From: Stenopsyche tienmushanensis
Taxonomy: Eukaryota > Arthropoda > Insecta > Trichoptera > Stenopsychidae
Direction: 5' to 3'
Length of the DNA stretch: 64,000 nt
NCBI GenBank assembly: GCA_008973525.1
Contig: WACJ01000406.1
Coordinates: 1,960,930 to 2,024,929 of the forward strand
The notes beneath the pieces are model-generated. The model did not search any database and was not told the origin of the DNA. It worked only from the letters and a program-made list of their open reading frames with translations. Position numbers and translations under genes: made by a program. Below, in pieces: positions 1 through 12,500 of the stretch (positions are counted from its first letter, which is position 1; every line of letters begins with the position of its first letter).

Positions 1-1496
1 GATGCTGTCACTCTTCTTTTATTATAGTTATTGAAGAGCTTGTCTAATGCTATTTATGCTGTACTTCTATTCTTCTCTTCATAAATCAATTTATAGGAAA
101 TATAATAAATAAACTGTTTTCAAAACCGCATAAATCGAAGAATATGATATGGAAATTAATCTCTAATATTAACATTATTTTATAGGGATGTTTAATTATT
201 CATGACTCTATTAAAGAAGTGGTTATAAATATCGACCTCATAAAGCCACGCAGGCTATTTAGCCCTTTTTACATGCCCTTAGAAATCGGTACTCTAAATG
301 CTAAGACCTCTTGTATGCAAACTAGATGAACACTCACTGCATAGTTGAGGCTCTTGGGATACTCTGGAAGCAATTCTGTTATGTAAGTTTTAGGCTATCA
401 TAAATTCTGCACTATGCAGCAAATTCATACGCCATCGTTTATATTTAAGAATTAAGGAAAAATTCAATTAGCATCAGGTTTTTTTTAAAGTGCATCGAGT
501 ATCTTCGGTCAATAAAATATGAGTTTTCATAGAATCATCAATAAACAGCAGTGTCCAAACATTTTTTTTACAACGCCTGCAGAAGGAAAAACCGGTTATC
601 TACCTAAAATACTCACTATCAAGGTAACAACGCAACATTAACATAAGTTTCCACCGACGATCTCATATTGCTAAAAATGCATATTGACATTTGCCATCGA
701 CGATAAAAACTGTGACCTCTTACATAAAATTGTTTGACAACAGCCACTCATGTGTACACGACGATTTAAAGCCATGACATAAGCCTCAATTACGACGAAA
801 CTTCGCTAATTAGGCGCAATCAATAGGAATCATTCGAGGATTCGATGCAGCGAGTTCTAAGACGCGTATTTCTTGTACTGTTAAATTGACGACGCGTTTT
901 TAGCATTGCAGATGTGCGTCTAATACAATAATTGTTACTGTCAATGTTTCTATTCGATCTCGACATAAATTGACGAGTTGATTTTCTTCAATCGATTCAT
1001 TTTAGCTCATTAACCTGTCACACCCATGACAGTTACAAGAATGCATTAAAGACACGCACAAATTCTCAAAACATTTCCCATGTGAACTGCATTTGATATT
1101 GAAAATAATTCAATTGGAATTACGTATAGCAATATTCTTAAATTTGAAGCCTTTCTGACTATTCAATCGAGCTTTATTTTGTAGTTATGTGATTTGTCTA
1201 TAAAAGTCATCCTTAATTTATCAAGCTGAAATGGTCACATTTGGTTTTAAATCTTATTATATACGCATATAACTGGACTCCTTATAACTATGGTATTATA
1301 CCACACGGCTTTAATTGATAAATTTGATACATTCTTATACAACACGCTTTCTATAACGTGATTTTTTTAAAATGTAATATGAAAATTAGAAGAAAATTTA
1401 CACCGACTGATGTAGAAACTGTCAAAAAATTTATTTTAAAATTTACCGAAATTATAAAAAATAAAAGCTACGGTGAACGATCTAAGTATACCTGTA
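1..1496. other. AT-rich stretch, no gene recognised
   Basis: I see no coding region, RNA gene or family repeat here. The longest open frame near its right edge (from 1358) runs into the left end of the Tigger element at 1497, so it is not a gene. Around 640-910 the sequence is slightly richer in CG dinucleotides, but nothing recognisable is present. Confidence 0.5.
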
Positions 1497-1838
1497 CAGT
1501 GTACTCTCGATTAAGACCCACACAATACAATGAACAAAATACTAAAAAAATGTTGTCTTTCAAAAAAATTCAATTAAACTTTTGATGATTGGGAAAGCAA
1601 ATAAACGTCGATCTTTTAAGGGAACTGAAATGAAAAATCTTCCTGTCGATTATTATAACCCGAAAGGGGCCTGAATTAATAGAGAGATTTTTGAAGATTG
1701 GTTAAAAAAAAATAAGTTCAACAAGAAATGGGTTCAGAAAGATATGGAGGAAGATTTTTTAAAAAATAAGGGATTTTCGCTCCTTAATGTGACATCTTTA
1801 ATCCAGCCCATGGACCAAGGCGTTATAGCATCAATGTA

Positions 1839-2068
1839 GCGTCCATTCTGCTCTCGAGCCGTTATATAGTCGAGCGGTGAGATGGAGGTGGACGGGCGTC
1901 GAATAAAAAGACTCGTCTTAGATAACTTCCTTATTAATCACGAGAGAGATATATAGCCGCGGGAAGGACGTCTTCCCACAGCCAAGGCTTTTTGACGATC
2001 TTCACGACTCCCGCTTCCTACGCGTCACCACCGAATCGACAATAGCGCAAGTCTTTATCGTCACTGTA
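1839..2068. mobile_element. LTR-like insertion inside Tigger copy 1
   Basis: About 230 bp, clearly more GC-rich than its surroundings, interrupts the Tigger reading just after QGVIASM; Tigger-like coding resumes immediately afterwards with an LLLMEM-type block. The 4-bp word TGTA lies on both sides (1835-1838 and 2065-2068), which fits a 4-bp target duplication. The insert holds a TATA-like TTATATAG near 1863 and AATAAA near 1900, as a solo LTR would. I do not see clean TG...CA ends, so the LTR identity is an inference; an unrelated MITE is possible. Confidence 0.45.
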
Positions 2069-2569
2069 TTCAGAAAACTTTTGCTAATGGAGATGACAAC
2101 TTGATCAATTTCTAGAAAAAAAATACGATATTTGATGCTATACATGGAATAGCACCATCTTGGTCAATAATAAAGCCAGAAACACTTGTTCGATCATGGA
2201 GAAAGATTCTTCTTGGCGTGGAAACATATTTAATGCATTCTGAAGAGAATGAAGCAAATTATATATCTGAAATGTATGGATTATTGAAAAATTTAATTTT
2301 TTTTGAAAACGTGCAATATCGTTTATTTTGTTTCTCAAAAGTACACTACAACTAAAGAAGATAGCATTGATCACATTTTTCATAAAAATGCATTGATTTA
2401 TATCGAAACATCGCTAGATTTCGCTGAACAAAAAGCTTTAAGAAAAATTAGAAGTGAAATTGGAAATTTGTTTAAAATTTCAAAAACAAACAAAGATTAC
2501 AGTTTTTTTAATATACTCGGATATATTTTGGTAACGCTTAGTACTAACTACTAACGACCACTTATCTGC

Positions 2570-2886
2570 TGAATCTTTGCTATCCTATGTCGAGTCTGGC
2601 TCGACATTTTGTTTCTACATTTTTTCCCCACTCAGATTTAAAATTATATGATTTTATTTAGCGTATCGTATTTAGGACAGTATTTGGAAAGGAATATTGG
2701 TTTTTACTATCCTTCATAGTGTTTAGCCTACTTGCTAGAGATACAAAGGAAAGGGGCTGTTGCCCGGATAAAATCCTAAAACATAGGCAGTGATATTTAC
2801 GACATTTTTAAGTAATCATATTATAAGTGTTTATTTAAGTTTTAACTTAAAAATATCTAAAATATTTAGGGACCGCAAAGGGTTAA
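2570..2886. mobile_element. piggyBac-like MITE nested in Tigger copy 1
   Basis: The right end is AAAGGGTTAA (TTAA at 2883-2886); the left end starts TGAATCTTTGC at 2570, a decayed TTAA plus inverted repeat (right end inverted: TTAACCCTTTGCGGTCC). Inside is the short inverted word GTCGAG...CTCGAC. The related Tigger copy at 28.7-29.3 kb has, on its opposite strand, the uninterrupted sequence ATCTGCTTAACTATGAG with TTAA at 28849-28852, exactly where this insert sits. This is an empty-site match that defines the insertion. No coding capacity. Confidence 0.85.
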
Positions 2887-3063
2887 ATATGAGCGTTTTT
2901 CTTAATAAATAATGAGCATTAAAATTATGAAACAAAAATTTGTATTGCAAATATGAAATTATATTCGAAACCAGGTAGAAATTTGATGATTTGGTTTATC
3001 CATGTTTTCCATTTATCCGGGCCCTTCCTCCCCAGTATTAGCCGGATAATCGAGTGTTTACTA

Positions 3064-4450
3064 TATGTATATTATGAAAGTTTTTTCATTATATACGTAA
3101 ATTTATATTGAGTCGATTGTTTAATTTTTAAGAAAAATTATATATTTTGTAACGCAGACTGTTGTCGTATGAACTTCAAACCTCGTATAACACGGATTTG
3201 TATTACACGATTTTGTGATTTAGGTATATAATAATACATTTTAGAATATAAGGTTTATTCCATCATTGAATATAATAATTTTGAATCATTGATACAATTA
3301 AATCGAATGCGATATAAATGTATTATCATCACTCTTTGTTCGATTTCTGTATGATTGGGAGAATATTAAGCCCCATCGATGCATTCAAAAATCTTGTATT
3401 TTTACATTTAAAAAATCTTCTCCGCGAAATATAAACAGTAGATTAAACTGACATTTTTATTCGACTAACATTTTCGTTTCAGCTAAAAATCCCTATCTCC
3501 GGTAGTCGAAATTCTTTACACTTTGATATCTGATTAATTTCCGGCGGCATATTCGACGTCTTCTATACTTCCGGCAGTTACATGCCACCCTTCAACTTAA
3601 ATTCTTATCGTTGATATTTCCTACTTCAAAAAATATATATTTAATACAGCACACAATATATTACAATCGATTAATATTCTCAGCACGAATCATACTCGTT
3701 ATTGAATATTTAATATGAACGCACACACTTGAGACTCGTTCATCATTTGTCCTTATTTGAAGCATCCGCACGAGATCGAAATATTTATGGAGACAATCCG
3801 CATTTGAAGGTTTTATAAATCCAAATATTTGCCCAAATATTAAATAGTACTTAGCAAAATTTTCGAATTTGTCATATCTGACACTTGTTTTTTTGTACTT
3901 ATACAGTTTTACGAGTGATGTTGGTTTGTAATGTGTATGGTCGAACACTTTGGTTCAAATTTACGAATTGACGATCGAATCGACCCGAATCTATATGATA
4001 AGAGTCCAGAATCTAATAAATTATATTTAATCGACGCCCTATAGCAATTATGATATTCCTGAAATGTAAAAGCGGGTTTAATGCAGCTATTAGCCTTTTA
4101 TCGCATTGGATAAATCTCTCTTCTTGGATATTAATTCAATATTAAACGAATGCCTTCCTATTACAAGCATATGACAGTTACCGATTTTTATTGGGAGACA
4201 TTGTTATAATCTTACGGCTAAAATATTTTTTCCATGATCAGCAAATAATAATAGAATGGAGATTTGCAAATTTATAAAGCTCCATTAATGCTAATTTATG
4301 TGAGCGAGAATAATGTTAATTTTTATTTCACATCGCAAAAATTCGACCTTCTCAAATTTTCCATATTTATATGATAAAATATTTCAGATTTATGTAATTA
4401 TAAATATTCTATGGAATGAAAACGTATAATACAACTTATTTGTTTTGACC
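3064..4450. other. No recognised feature
   Basis: AT-rich DNA without a supported gene. A 95-codon minus-strand frame lies at 3661-3948; its product is lysine- and tyrosine-rich, shows no family motif that I recognise, and has no evident splice or start context. Confidence 0.45.
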
Positions 4451-4491
4451 AGAGGTCGACAACCTTAATTCTATGAAGGACGCATCACACA
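4451..4491 (+). mobile_element. Possible hAT terminal fragment
   Basis: CAGAGGTCGACAACCTTA matches the form of many hAT inverted-repeat ends (CAGGGGTCGGCAACCT type). Only the end survives; the next element begins directly after it. A similar word lies near 46905. Confidence 0.3.
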
Positions 4492-4959
4492 TAGGGAATC
4501 CAATCCCGAGCCAAAATTTCAATCCCGGGATTTTGGGATTGCATTTGATCATCCCTTTATTCATAATACTTTGATGTGATTCGTAATTATATTACGAAGG
4601 TATACAAAAATTCCGAACCCCGTATCTATTATATTTCATATCGATATTCCCATAATTAGAGTCGATGTGTAGTAAATACATCACCGGCAGGGAATGGTTA
4701 ATATAACAATTTGAAAAACATATATATATATTACATATACTGTATACATGTATACATATATTAGACAGTTACTGTCCCTACACGTCGCCTAAGCTCGCCA
4801 ATTAGTAGTTATGCTACTGTTTCCAAGCGTCCAGATTGTCTCGATTTAGTAGCCTTCAACATGCTGGTAAGGTGTATGATTTTCCGAATTTTTCGGGATT
4901 ACGTTTACTAATCCCGGGATTCATGAGTACCTAAAACTGTTCAGGATCTTATCTTATCT
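4492..4959 (+). mobile_element. hAT-like non-autonomous element, TAGGGAATC family, copy A
   Basis: Begins TAGGGAATCCAATCCCGAG and shares long stretches with copies at 33978-34640 and 61661-62420, including the ATCCCGGGATTTT-type palindromic ends, an AGTCGATGTGTAGTAAATAC core and the AGGCGACGT-type stretch. It is shorter than the 760-bp copy C because part of one side is deleted. The right end is eroded: the 18-bp word TCATGAGTACCTAAAACT occurs at 4921 and again at 4960, a small local duplication. No coding frame is visible. Confidence 0.75.
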
Positions 4960-7298
4960 TCATGAGTACCTAAAACTCTCATCATTTTCGATATTAATTT
5001 TATTAATATCAAAGATGATGATCTTAAATCTGCATAATTGGTTATTTTATAATACTTTTTATTATCATTACTGAATGTTCCTTTATCAGATTTGCAATTG
5101 ACTCAAGTTAGATTTTGAATAAATTATATTTTTTGTAGTTAAACGAAAGACTTATACACATAGATGTAGGATAAAGATTCTTGATTGATTTATAATCAAA
5201 CTCGCGAAGGGAATGGCCTTAATTATGAAGGATTCGTTAACATCCACGGCCTTACGATTTTAATTCAACATCCATAACCGGTATTAACATTGTATTCTTA
5301 TCGGATCTTATTGTGATTAATCTTTCTTGTCCGACCAGCGTCCATCGAAAGATCGTTTGAAATTATATACATTGACAGTAAATGATGATACAAATGCTGC
5401 CAATTACAGCAGAAATATAATTTGCCAGTTCTAAATCACGCTTATACCATTAGGTAGAGTTTTATGATATAAAATCGTTAAAATATTGATGAAAACATCT
5501 TTTGCAACATAAAATCCACAAAAATTTTATATACATAGATAATGATCATAAAGATTACGTAAACAGTTTTTATGCTATTTGATACGCAAGTAAATCATTC
5601 GTTAAAGTTCATAGGTTGTATTCCCTTTATCTTATTAATTTATATGGGTCATAAATACAGTATTTACAAATAGGAAGTAAAATTATGTAAGATATATTTT
5701 GTCACATATGTAAGATGATTTACTCAATAAAAAATAAATAATTGATAGAAATCGTGAATTTCAAGGAATAAGCGTGTCCCTTGAATTACACGGTGCGGTA
5801 AAAACTACTTGATATCTCCTAAAATTTTCCACATAAACCCTTTATGAGAATTTATGTGGTTTTCCGAGGTTAGCGCCTTCTGCACCTACAGAAAAATTCA
5901 CCACTGATCTAAGCACATCACTCTAATATCTGGTAGGAAGTCCTGTAATTTAGTAGTTGGATTTGTAACTCAAACATCTATCAAACATCATGGAAAAAAT
6001 TAAAATATCATAAGATTAAAAATAAACTCATGTTTTTGTCTGTTAGTCAAATATTATTCGATTTAGGATAAAAATGATTTAGCTAAGATTATTTTGAAAG
6101 ACATGTAAAATAAATAAAAAATACAAATCCATTCAATAATATCAGGCAAAAGTAATCGAAGGGTTGAGATGTAATGTCGTGAGAATTTCAACAGCCTTTG
6201 TGTCAGGGGTTGATACAGTACCATTAAAAGACGTTTATTGATGCACTACTGAACCTAAGAAATCTCAAAGCAAAAATGAAAATAGACGATCAAAAAAATA
6301 TCACCAAAGAATGTTCAATATCATCCCCGTGTGAGAAAACAGGTGACGTACGCCAGACAATAGATTTTCTCTGTTTGCTTAAACCTACACTCCATTTGTT
6401 CGGTTTGATCCATCGATGAATACATTTTTTTAATCTTATATTGATATTTGACCATTCATAATATTTTGCCAACAGGCCCTAATCGCATGAACTGTTCAAA
6501 GGCGCCATTTAGCATGCATATGTGAAATATTTGATATTAAATTACCGACCGTAACATAACTAGTTTCATCCCTCGTCTTTGCTATTCATTACTTCAGCCC
6601 CTTTGATTGAGAGAACCCTTTTCGGACTTTATTAAATATTGCACGACCCTTGACGGTTGCCATGCAGACTCGGTACATATCGAATATAAAGGGGCGTCGT
6701 TTCCGTTGTAAGGCTTGTCAAAGGCATTCTTACTTTACATCCCACCTACTGCATGAAATGCAATTTACATCACTTTTAAATGTGAATCCATACCAAAGAA
6801 GTCTATATCTGTTCATTTTGGATATGTTTGATTTAAAACACTCTGTGTATATATTTAAGTAAAGACGCAATTTTATTAAATTTATAAAATAGTCTAATAG
6901 CCTTAATAAGATTTAAGTATTAAATACAAATTGAATAATTTTGTGCGAGAGGCAGTAACCGAAATTTTGCAATTATTTCTATAAAGCTAAATTTTGTTTT
7001 AGTCAGTGTTTATACAATGTAAATCGAGAAAGTTACAGTCTACCAAGCTTTCAACGTTGTGGATATTAATAACATTTTTTTAATCTTAAAAATTATACAC
7101 ATCAGTATTGAATTAAATTCTACAAAGCTGATTTTTTGTCTACAAGAAGTTTACATTATTTATCACTTAATAAACGTCGTTTGCTTTCGATACAAGGTGA
7201 CTAAAGCTTTAGTAGACATAGCCAAAGTTGTAGCACGAGAACTTGATTGAAGTATTGCAATTTTCAAAGCATTATAATATTAAGTGCATATCATATTA
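4960..7298. other. No recognised feature
   Basis: AT-rich with no gene I can support. Small open frames at 6290-6472 (minus) and 6650-6862 (plus) show no recognisable domain. The frame just before 7299 ends at the boundary of the next transposon. Confidence 0.45.
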
Positions 7299-8608
7299 TA
7301 GTAGAACCTCGACTATCCGGATTGTTCAAAATTAAAAAAAAATATATAATTGGCTGAAGCTCAGGGTGAAAAGTTATGAAAAAATCAGGAAATATAAAGC
7401 TTGAAGAGTGTATTTTTATGTGGTTCATATAAAGACCATAAACTGGAAAGCCAATATTTGGTCCGTTATTGTTCATGGGGGAAAAGCTTTCTGCTGAAAT
7501 ACCTTCAGCAAACACATTAATTGACACATTGAAGCTTTTTGTGGAGAAGGATGGATTCGACGAATAATTTATATACAATGCTGATGAGTCCGGCTTAAAT
7601 TGGAAAAAAATACCCAACAAATCTTTGGCATCAAGACGTGAAAATACTGAACCTGAGTGCAAAGCTAGTAAAGAACGTATCACTATAATGGTGTGTGCAA
7701 ATGCTGCAGGCAGACATAGACTGTCATTGGTTGTCATTGCAATTCGATTTTCCAATGACAAGCACAGATGCTTTAAAAATATCAAAAGTCTTCCGGTTGA
7801 ATATGATCATCAGAAAAAAGCCTGGATGAATAGCGAAGTTTTTAAATGATGCTATGAAAAATAGTTCATACCAGAAGTGAAGAAATATCAAAACTCCATA
7901 GATAAAAGAGGAAAAACATTATTATTACTAGATAATGCACCGTCTATAGAAAGTTTAAACCTGATTGATGAAATGTTTACGGTAAAATTTCTTCCACCAA
8001 ATGGCACGTCGGTAATACAACCGATAGATCTGAGTATAATAGAAACATCCAAATTTTTACATAGAAATCAGATGCTTTGAAAATTATTGCTAGCAAACGA
8101 AAATAACGAAGAAACAGTTATCAACTTTGAAAAAATCATGAAACAAAATTTTGAAAACGCTGTATAATACGCGGGGACATTGCGGAAGCAATAGCACAAA
8201 TTTATATTTGTGCTGAATGTAACCTAGTGATTAAACTGTGATGCAAATGATCCTGGATTTCAAATTTTTAATGATGAGGAATTAATTTTAAAATATCTGC
8301 CTCAGAAGAACACGGCCGGAAAGACGAAGAAGAGATTTGCGAGGAGGGAGATATTTGTCATATAAATTCTGAAGCTTTTTAGTGTTTAGATGTCACCATG
8401 AAATGTCTTCAGAGCTAGAGTATAATTCAGGAAAATTTATATATCTTAATAGTATTCGCGATTTCGCAGCATCTGAAAGAAGAGCTAGCTTAAAACCAAA
8501 ATCGATAATTGTTTTTTTTTATCAAATATGATTTTTTTCCGATTATTCGGATTTTCATTTTCCGGACTATATTCATCCTCAATTAATCCAGATAATCGAA
8601 GTTCGATA
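7299..8608 (+). pseudogene. Tigger/pogo DNA transposon, copy 2
   Basis: A nearly full-length but dead Tigger-type element. The left end reads GTAGAACCTCGACTATCC next to TA (7297-7298); the right end, inverted, is a decayed version near 8590-8608. Translated on plus, the transposase shows YNADESGLNWKKIPNKSL near 7580 (first catalytic Asp), LLLLDNAPSIESLNLIDE near 7920 (second Asp) and GTSVIQPIDLSIIETSK near 8010 (third Asp), so all three metal-binding acids remain readable, but there are stops and a frame change between the blocks (open parts at 7625-7849 and 7877-8080). A glutamate-rich tail follows near 8300-8350. It is the same family as the element at 31658-33019, with very similar sequence across the DNAPS region. 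Confidence 0.9.
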
Positions 8609-8653
8609 TAAGACATTCATATAATATTTATTTGCAGATCTCAAAAATTGTTA

Positions 8654-9194
8654 TTAAGCTGTTGGGGAGCATCGACATACATGTATGTCCGAATTCTCAT
8701 GTCCCAAAAAGAGCACTCTTGCACATTGAAGCTCGGAGACAGACAGAGAAAGAGATAACTTAGCGCAGTTCGGGAGACTGAGACGGATAGCTTCCTCACA
8801 TGCATCGCATGATTGTTTAGATCGTTAAGCCCAAATTTATCGACTTGATAATGATTTCGATTTCAAGTGTGTTATTTGTTTACGCAAAGAAACGACCGAA
8901 TATTGTGTGTTTTCGAGAGTGTTTGTTTATTTAACTGCTTGCCGTTCTTCTCTGCGTGTTGAATGAGTCTTTGTTCAATTATCATTTCCTTCTAAAGGAG
9001 GAGCAAATTAATCGATTTTTTGTGCATTGTTTATGTAAAGAAATGACGTGGTCTTGTATTCACTATCAAGTGTTCATTTACAATTGAAGATTGTCTTACG
9101 CTGATTAGGAGCTGAGAGAAAGTAATCGGCGTAAAGCGATTATGACATCAACGACTTTATCGATTTTAAATTTGTTCGCTCCTTAACAGGTTAA
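8654..9194 (+). mobile_element. piggyBac-like MITE, long subtype
   Basis: Bounded by TTAA at 8654-8657 and 9191-9194, with imperfect inverted ends (left TTAAGCTGTTGGGGAGC, right inverted TTAACCTGTTAAGGAGCG). The interior shares a CTCGGAGACAGACAGAGA start, an ATCGTTAAGCCCAAATTT middle and an AAGAAACGACCGAATATTG block with the copies at 15752, 41193 and 45255. Its right third (ATTGAAGATTGTCTTACG onward) is shared only with the 15752 copy. No open frame of note; TTAA target use and end form place it with piggyBac-related elements. Confidence 0.8.
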
Positions 9195-9345
9195 TGTCGG
9201 CAACAACTCTTACAATATCAAAACAAAAATAAAAAAATGAAAAAGAATCAGCTTTGTAAGAATAATTGCACAAATAATTTAACTTCCTTCTGTATTATCA
9301 GGCATGTCTTTAAATACATCACCGGCATACTTATGCTTATTTTTA

Positions 9346-10014
9346 AATCAGTATACGCTTAAACCTTTTTTTGTGCGGTAGATGCGCATAAAAAAAGCTA
9401 TGACTTGCATAAAAAAAAGTGAAGATGCGTTCCATGGATTTTAAAAACCGCATAACTTTGAAACAGCTATATAATATATATCTAAAATCGCATAAAAAAA
9501 TGAATAAAAAAATAGGAAAACAATAAGGCGATTAAAAAATAACATTTAAAGGACGTCTTGCATCATTGGTAAAATTTTAAGGATATCTGATATTTAAGGA
9601 CATCTCAAATGCCAGACATCCACTAGAGAAATACTAATTATTTTAATTACAAACGATGTATGATAATTTTCGTTGCGATTTTCGATATGACTCAAAATCG
9701 CTCTCTTCTTCGGAAGTAATAGTATACCCAGAGTCGATGTCATCGTTGTTGCTAAAAAATAAATTTTGACATAAATCTGGTAGGAATAATAGAAGATTAC
9801 ATTGAAAAGATTCGTACCCAGCTTGAAGTAAATTAATTAATTTAAACTTCCTTTGGATAATGTACTTTTAAGAAAAACATCAAAAAATGCAAAAAAAATC
9901 GGTCAATGTTAATTATTTACTTTCTATTTTATCCAAAATATCTCGATCTTTTTGTATTAATAAAAACCGCATAACTTCGAAATCGCACAAAAAGAGGTGT
10001 GAGTGCATTAAATT
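9346..10014 (+). repeat. Pogo-like interspersed element with GTGCG inverted ends
   Basis: The left end, GTATACGCTTAAACC followed by a T-run and GTGCGG, is mirrored at the right by AAAAAGAGGTGTGAGTGCAT read inverted. The interior is dominated by poly-A tracts with AACCGCATAACTTTGAAAC-type words. The same ends and interior recur at 58960-59640. The inverted ends next to TA and the CGCATAA words resemble pogo/Tigger-derived MITEs, but I see no transposase in this copy. The small frame at 9887-10069 is not convincing. Confidence 0.55.
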
Positions 10015-12500
10015 TGAGAACGTTGACCATGGAAATGAGCAGAAAAAGGTATGTCAAAAATATGAATAAATTCGGTATATAACTTAATAAAGATCAATGA
10101 ATACTTTTATGCATGTGTTTAATAAATATGTTATTTGCTATAAAGGTGATTTTTTGTATATAATATGTATATGGCGTAACAATTGTTGCAATAGTTTTTT
10201 GTTCATATAATTATTTAATTAATACTTAATTAATCAGTCTTAATTTATAATTATAAAAAAGCGCCACAAGCGATTAATTCAATTTTATTTAATGTGTGTA
10301 TCTTTTTGGGGATGTCGATGGCTTCCACCCCATTATTATGATTACATTGTAACACTTCCAATATGTATATTTGATAGTTTTGCTGTCATCTCACGTTGTA
10401 TTCTCATCTTCGACGACCAGCCGAGCGTTTGCAGACAAACCTTCATTGCTATTCATAGGTATGTTGCGTTCATCTTCAAGGAACTATTTGATAAGCTCGT
10501 ACATTCGTTCGTTAAAAATCAATGCAGGCAGGCATATGCGGAATCTAAATATAATCCAAAAGCGGTTTTACCCATCGTATACTGCTATTTATTTTTATTT
10601 AAGAGATATGTCATGATTTGATTGCTAAGATGATAGTACTGAAGATCTAGTTCGCATTGTTTCCGTTAGGAGCGCTAGCGGCACATTGGTTTTAAATTCG
10701 CAATTCGCCATAGCGGTAAAAATGCAATATATTTCACTATTACTGTTATTGTTTTTTGTTGTATTTACGATAATTGCTTTTCATTGATGCCAGCATTGCT
10801 GTTGGGTTATTTTTTCCGCGATGTATTTGCACTCTTCGGCGTCATTACCAATGCTATGATTTAATATGTATATGGCCTAATAATAATATAGCATTATTCC
10901 GATGAACGGCGCTCTGTTGATATAAGGCTTTGAAGGAATCGAATTTAATATGTACAATAATTCGATATGATGAAAGCGCCTCGCAATTAAATGATCGCTT
11001 TAAACATCAATTCGCCGCGTCTCGCAGCGCTGCGTCATTAAATTTAAAAAGTACCTTTATCTTTACATCATTTCACCTACATTGAAAACGCTATGAGCGC
11101 TCGACTATCGCATTTAAAAGTTTCAAAGCAATAAAATTCGCTATTTTATCTACTGTAAAGTAATTTAAACTTATTAATTGTTGTGAGGCGATACTGATAA
11201 AAGCAACAATGCTACAAATACACAAAATAACCTTATTTATTTCATGACATGAAATTATAAAGACAAATCTGAAATTTTAGAAAAACCTATCATATCATAA
11301 TATTTTTCGGGCTTATTATTTTTACGCAATGTATAAATAAAACGTTAACACTTAAATTGAAGAGTTCGCAAAATTTTTAATGGGACCTTGAAATGTCTTT
11401 TTAGACAGCATACTTGAAAATAACACAGGAAAAAATTAATTTATAAAATTATAAAAACTTGCGGAAATCCAATTAAAAACATCAAGAAAAAACTTACGAG
11501 ACTTTCCAGCATCCAATCGGGTGTTTGGAAAATGCTTCCATATGGCACAAAATCCGGTACAAGGCGACATTTTTTTCCGCTCTTATATCAAACCAAAATT
11601 ACAAAATAATCAAGGACCGAGCCATTCAGACGAAGAAGACGTGCATTATAACAGGTATTTGAATCCTACAATGCATGTAATGCTATTTATTGTAAATACG
11701 TGGCCAAATATACATAAGATCTCTTAGAACGTGAGGGACATATGGCGCCATATGGCAATCTTAGCGACGAACACTAGTCTAAATAAAGATTTATCAAATC
11801 GCGAAAATCCTACAACGACGACTTAAAATATATCCGCATCAATCGACTGCGATCGAACCGTCTGACGCGTATACGTGTCAACGGCCTCTCGCGTTTAATA
11901 TTTCACCAGTTACATTCGGAGGGAAAACTAATAAATTATTCCCATATTAGCTTGCGTACCATCTATAAAGTGGCATTTGTCCTATGCATTTGAAACGGAA
12001 CAAAGGGCCGCCAATTACATTAATAATAAGACGAGTCTGCTGCATTTTACTTCGATACACCTGTGCGAATCGAGGTACCATAATACTTACATGGGGTGGG
12101 CGAATAAGGGCTTATTGGGTCTTGTGTGTGTTGCGATAGACGGATTGAACCCCCCCAAGCGTATGAAATACAAACCAACACAACGCTGATGTAAACCGCA
12201 CGTCAGTGTATGTCGTGTTCATGAAATGCATAGTATAGGTAGAATGAGGGCAATTAAAAAAAGACAGGTAGAAAATATCTTATCTAAAAAAAAATTTAAA
12301 AAATCGCATAAAAAAAATGTTGCATCAAAAGACGATATTATAAAACTATATTAACGCAATAAATACCGCGCCCACCGATATGTGCGATTCATCAATGCAA
12401 TTTTATGCACACACAAAAAACGCGCAAACCTTAATTTTTACTCAAACGTATTTATTTAACATGTTGTATATGGATGTCGCCAATATTAACTAAAATATTG
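10015..12500. other. No recognised feature
   Basis: No gene supported. A 109-codon plus frame at 10292-10621 and a 70-codon frame at 11977-12189 lack recognisable motifs. About 10670-11110 is somewhat richer in CG dinucleotides and could be regulatory or simply older unique DNA. Confidence 0.4.

Larger units (their letters stand above)
1497..3063 (+). pseudogene. Tigger/pogo DNA transposon remnant, copy 1
   Basis: A dead member of the pogo/Tigger group of Tc1-mariner DNA transposons. The left end at 1497 reads CAGTGTACTCTCGATTA and the right end, read inverted from 3063, contains ACTCGATTATCCGG; both ends abut TA, the usual target duplication. Conceptual translation on the plus strand gives family-typical blocks with stops between them: LPVDYYNPKGA near 1640, VTSLIQPMDQGVIASM near 1785-1836 (the third catalytic-Asp region) and IAPSWSIIKPETLVRSW near 2140-2200, then an acidic C-terminal tail to about 2554. 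The N-terminal DNA-binding half and the DNAPS block with the second Asp are missing, so the element was internally deleted before decaying. Two younger elements lie inside it at 1839-2068 and 2570-2886. Its C-terminal half is closely related to the minus-strand copy at 28701-29302. Confidence 0.85.

Noticed and set aside
7291..7785. 164-codon minus-strand open frame, the longest in the window
   Set aside because: It is the antisense shadow of the Tigger transposase at 7299-8608, whose plus-strand blocks (NADESGLNWKK, DNAPS) are clearly family-like.
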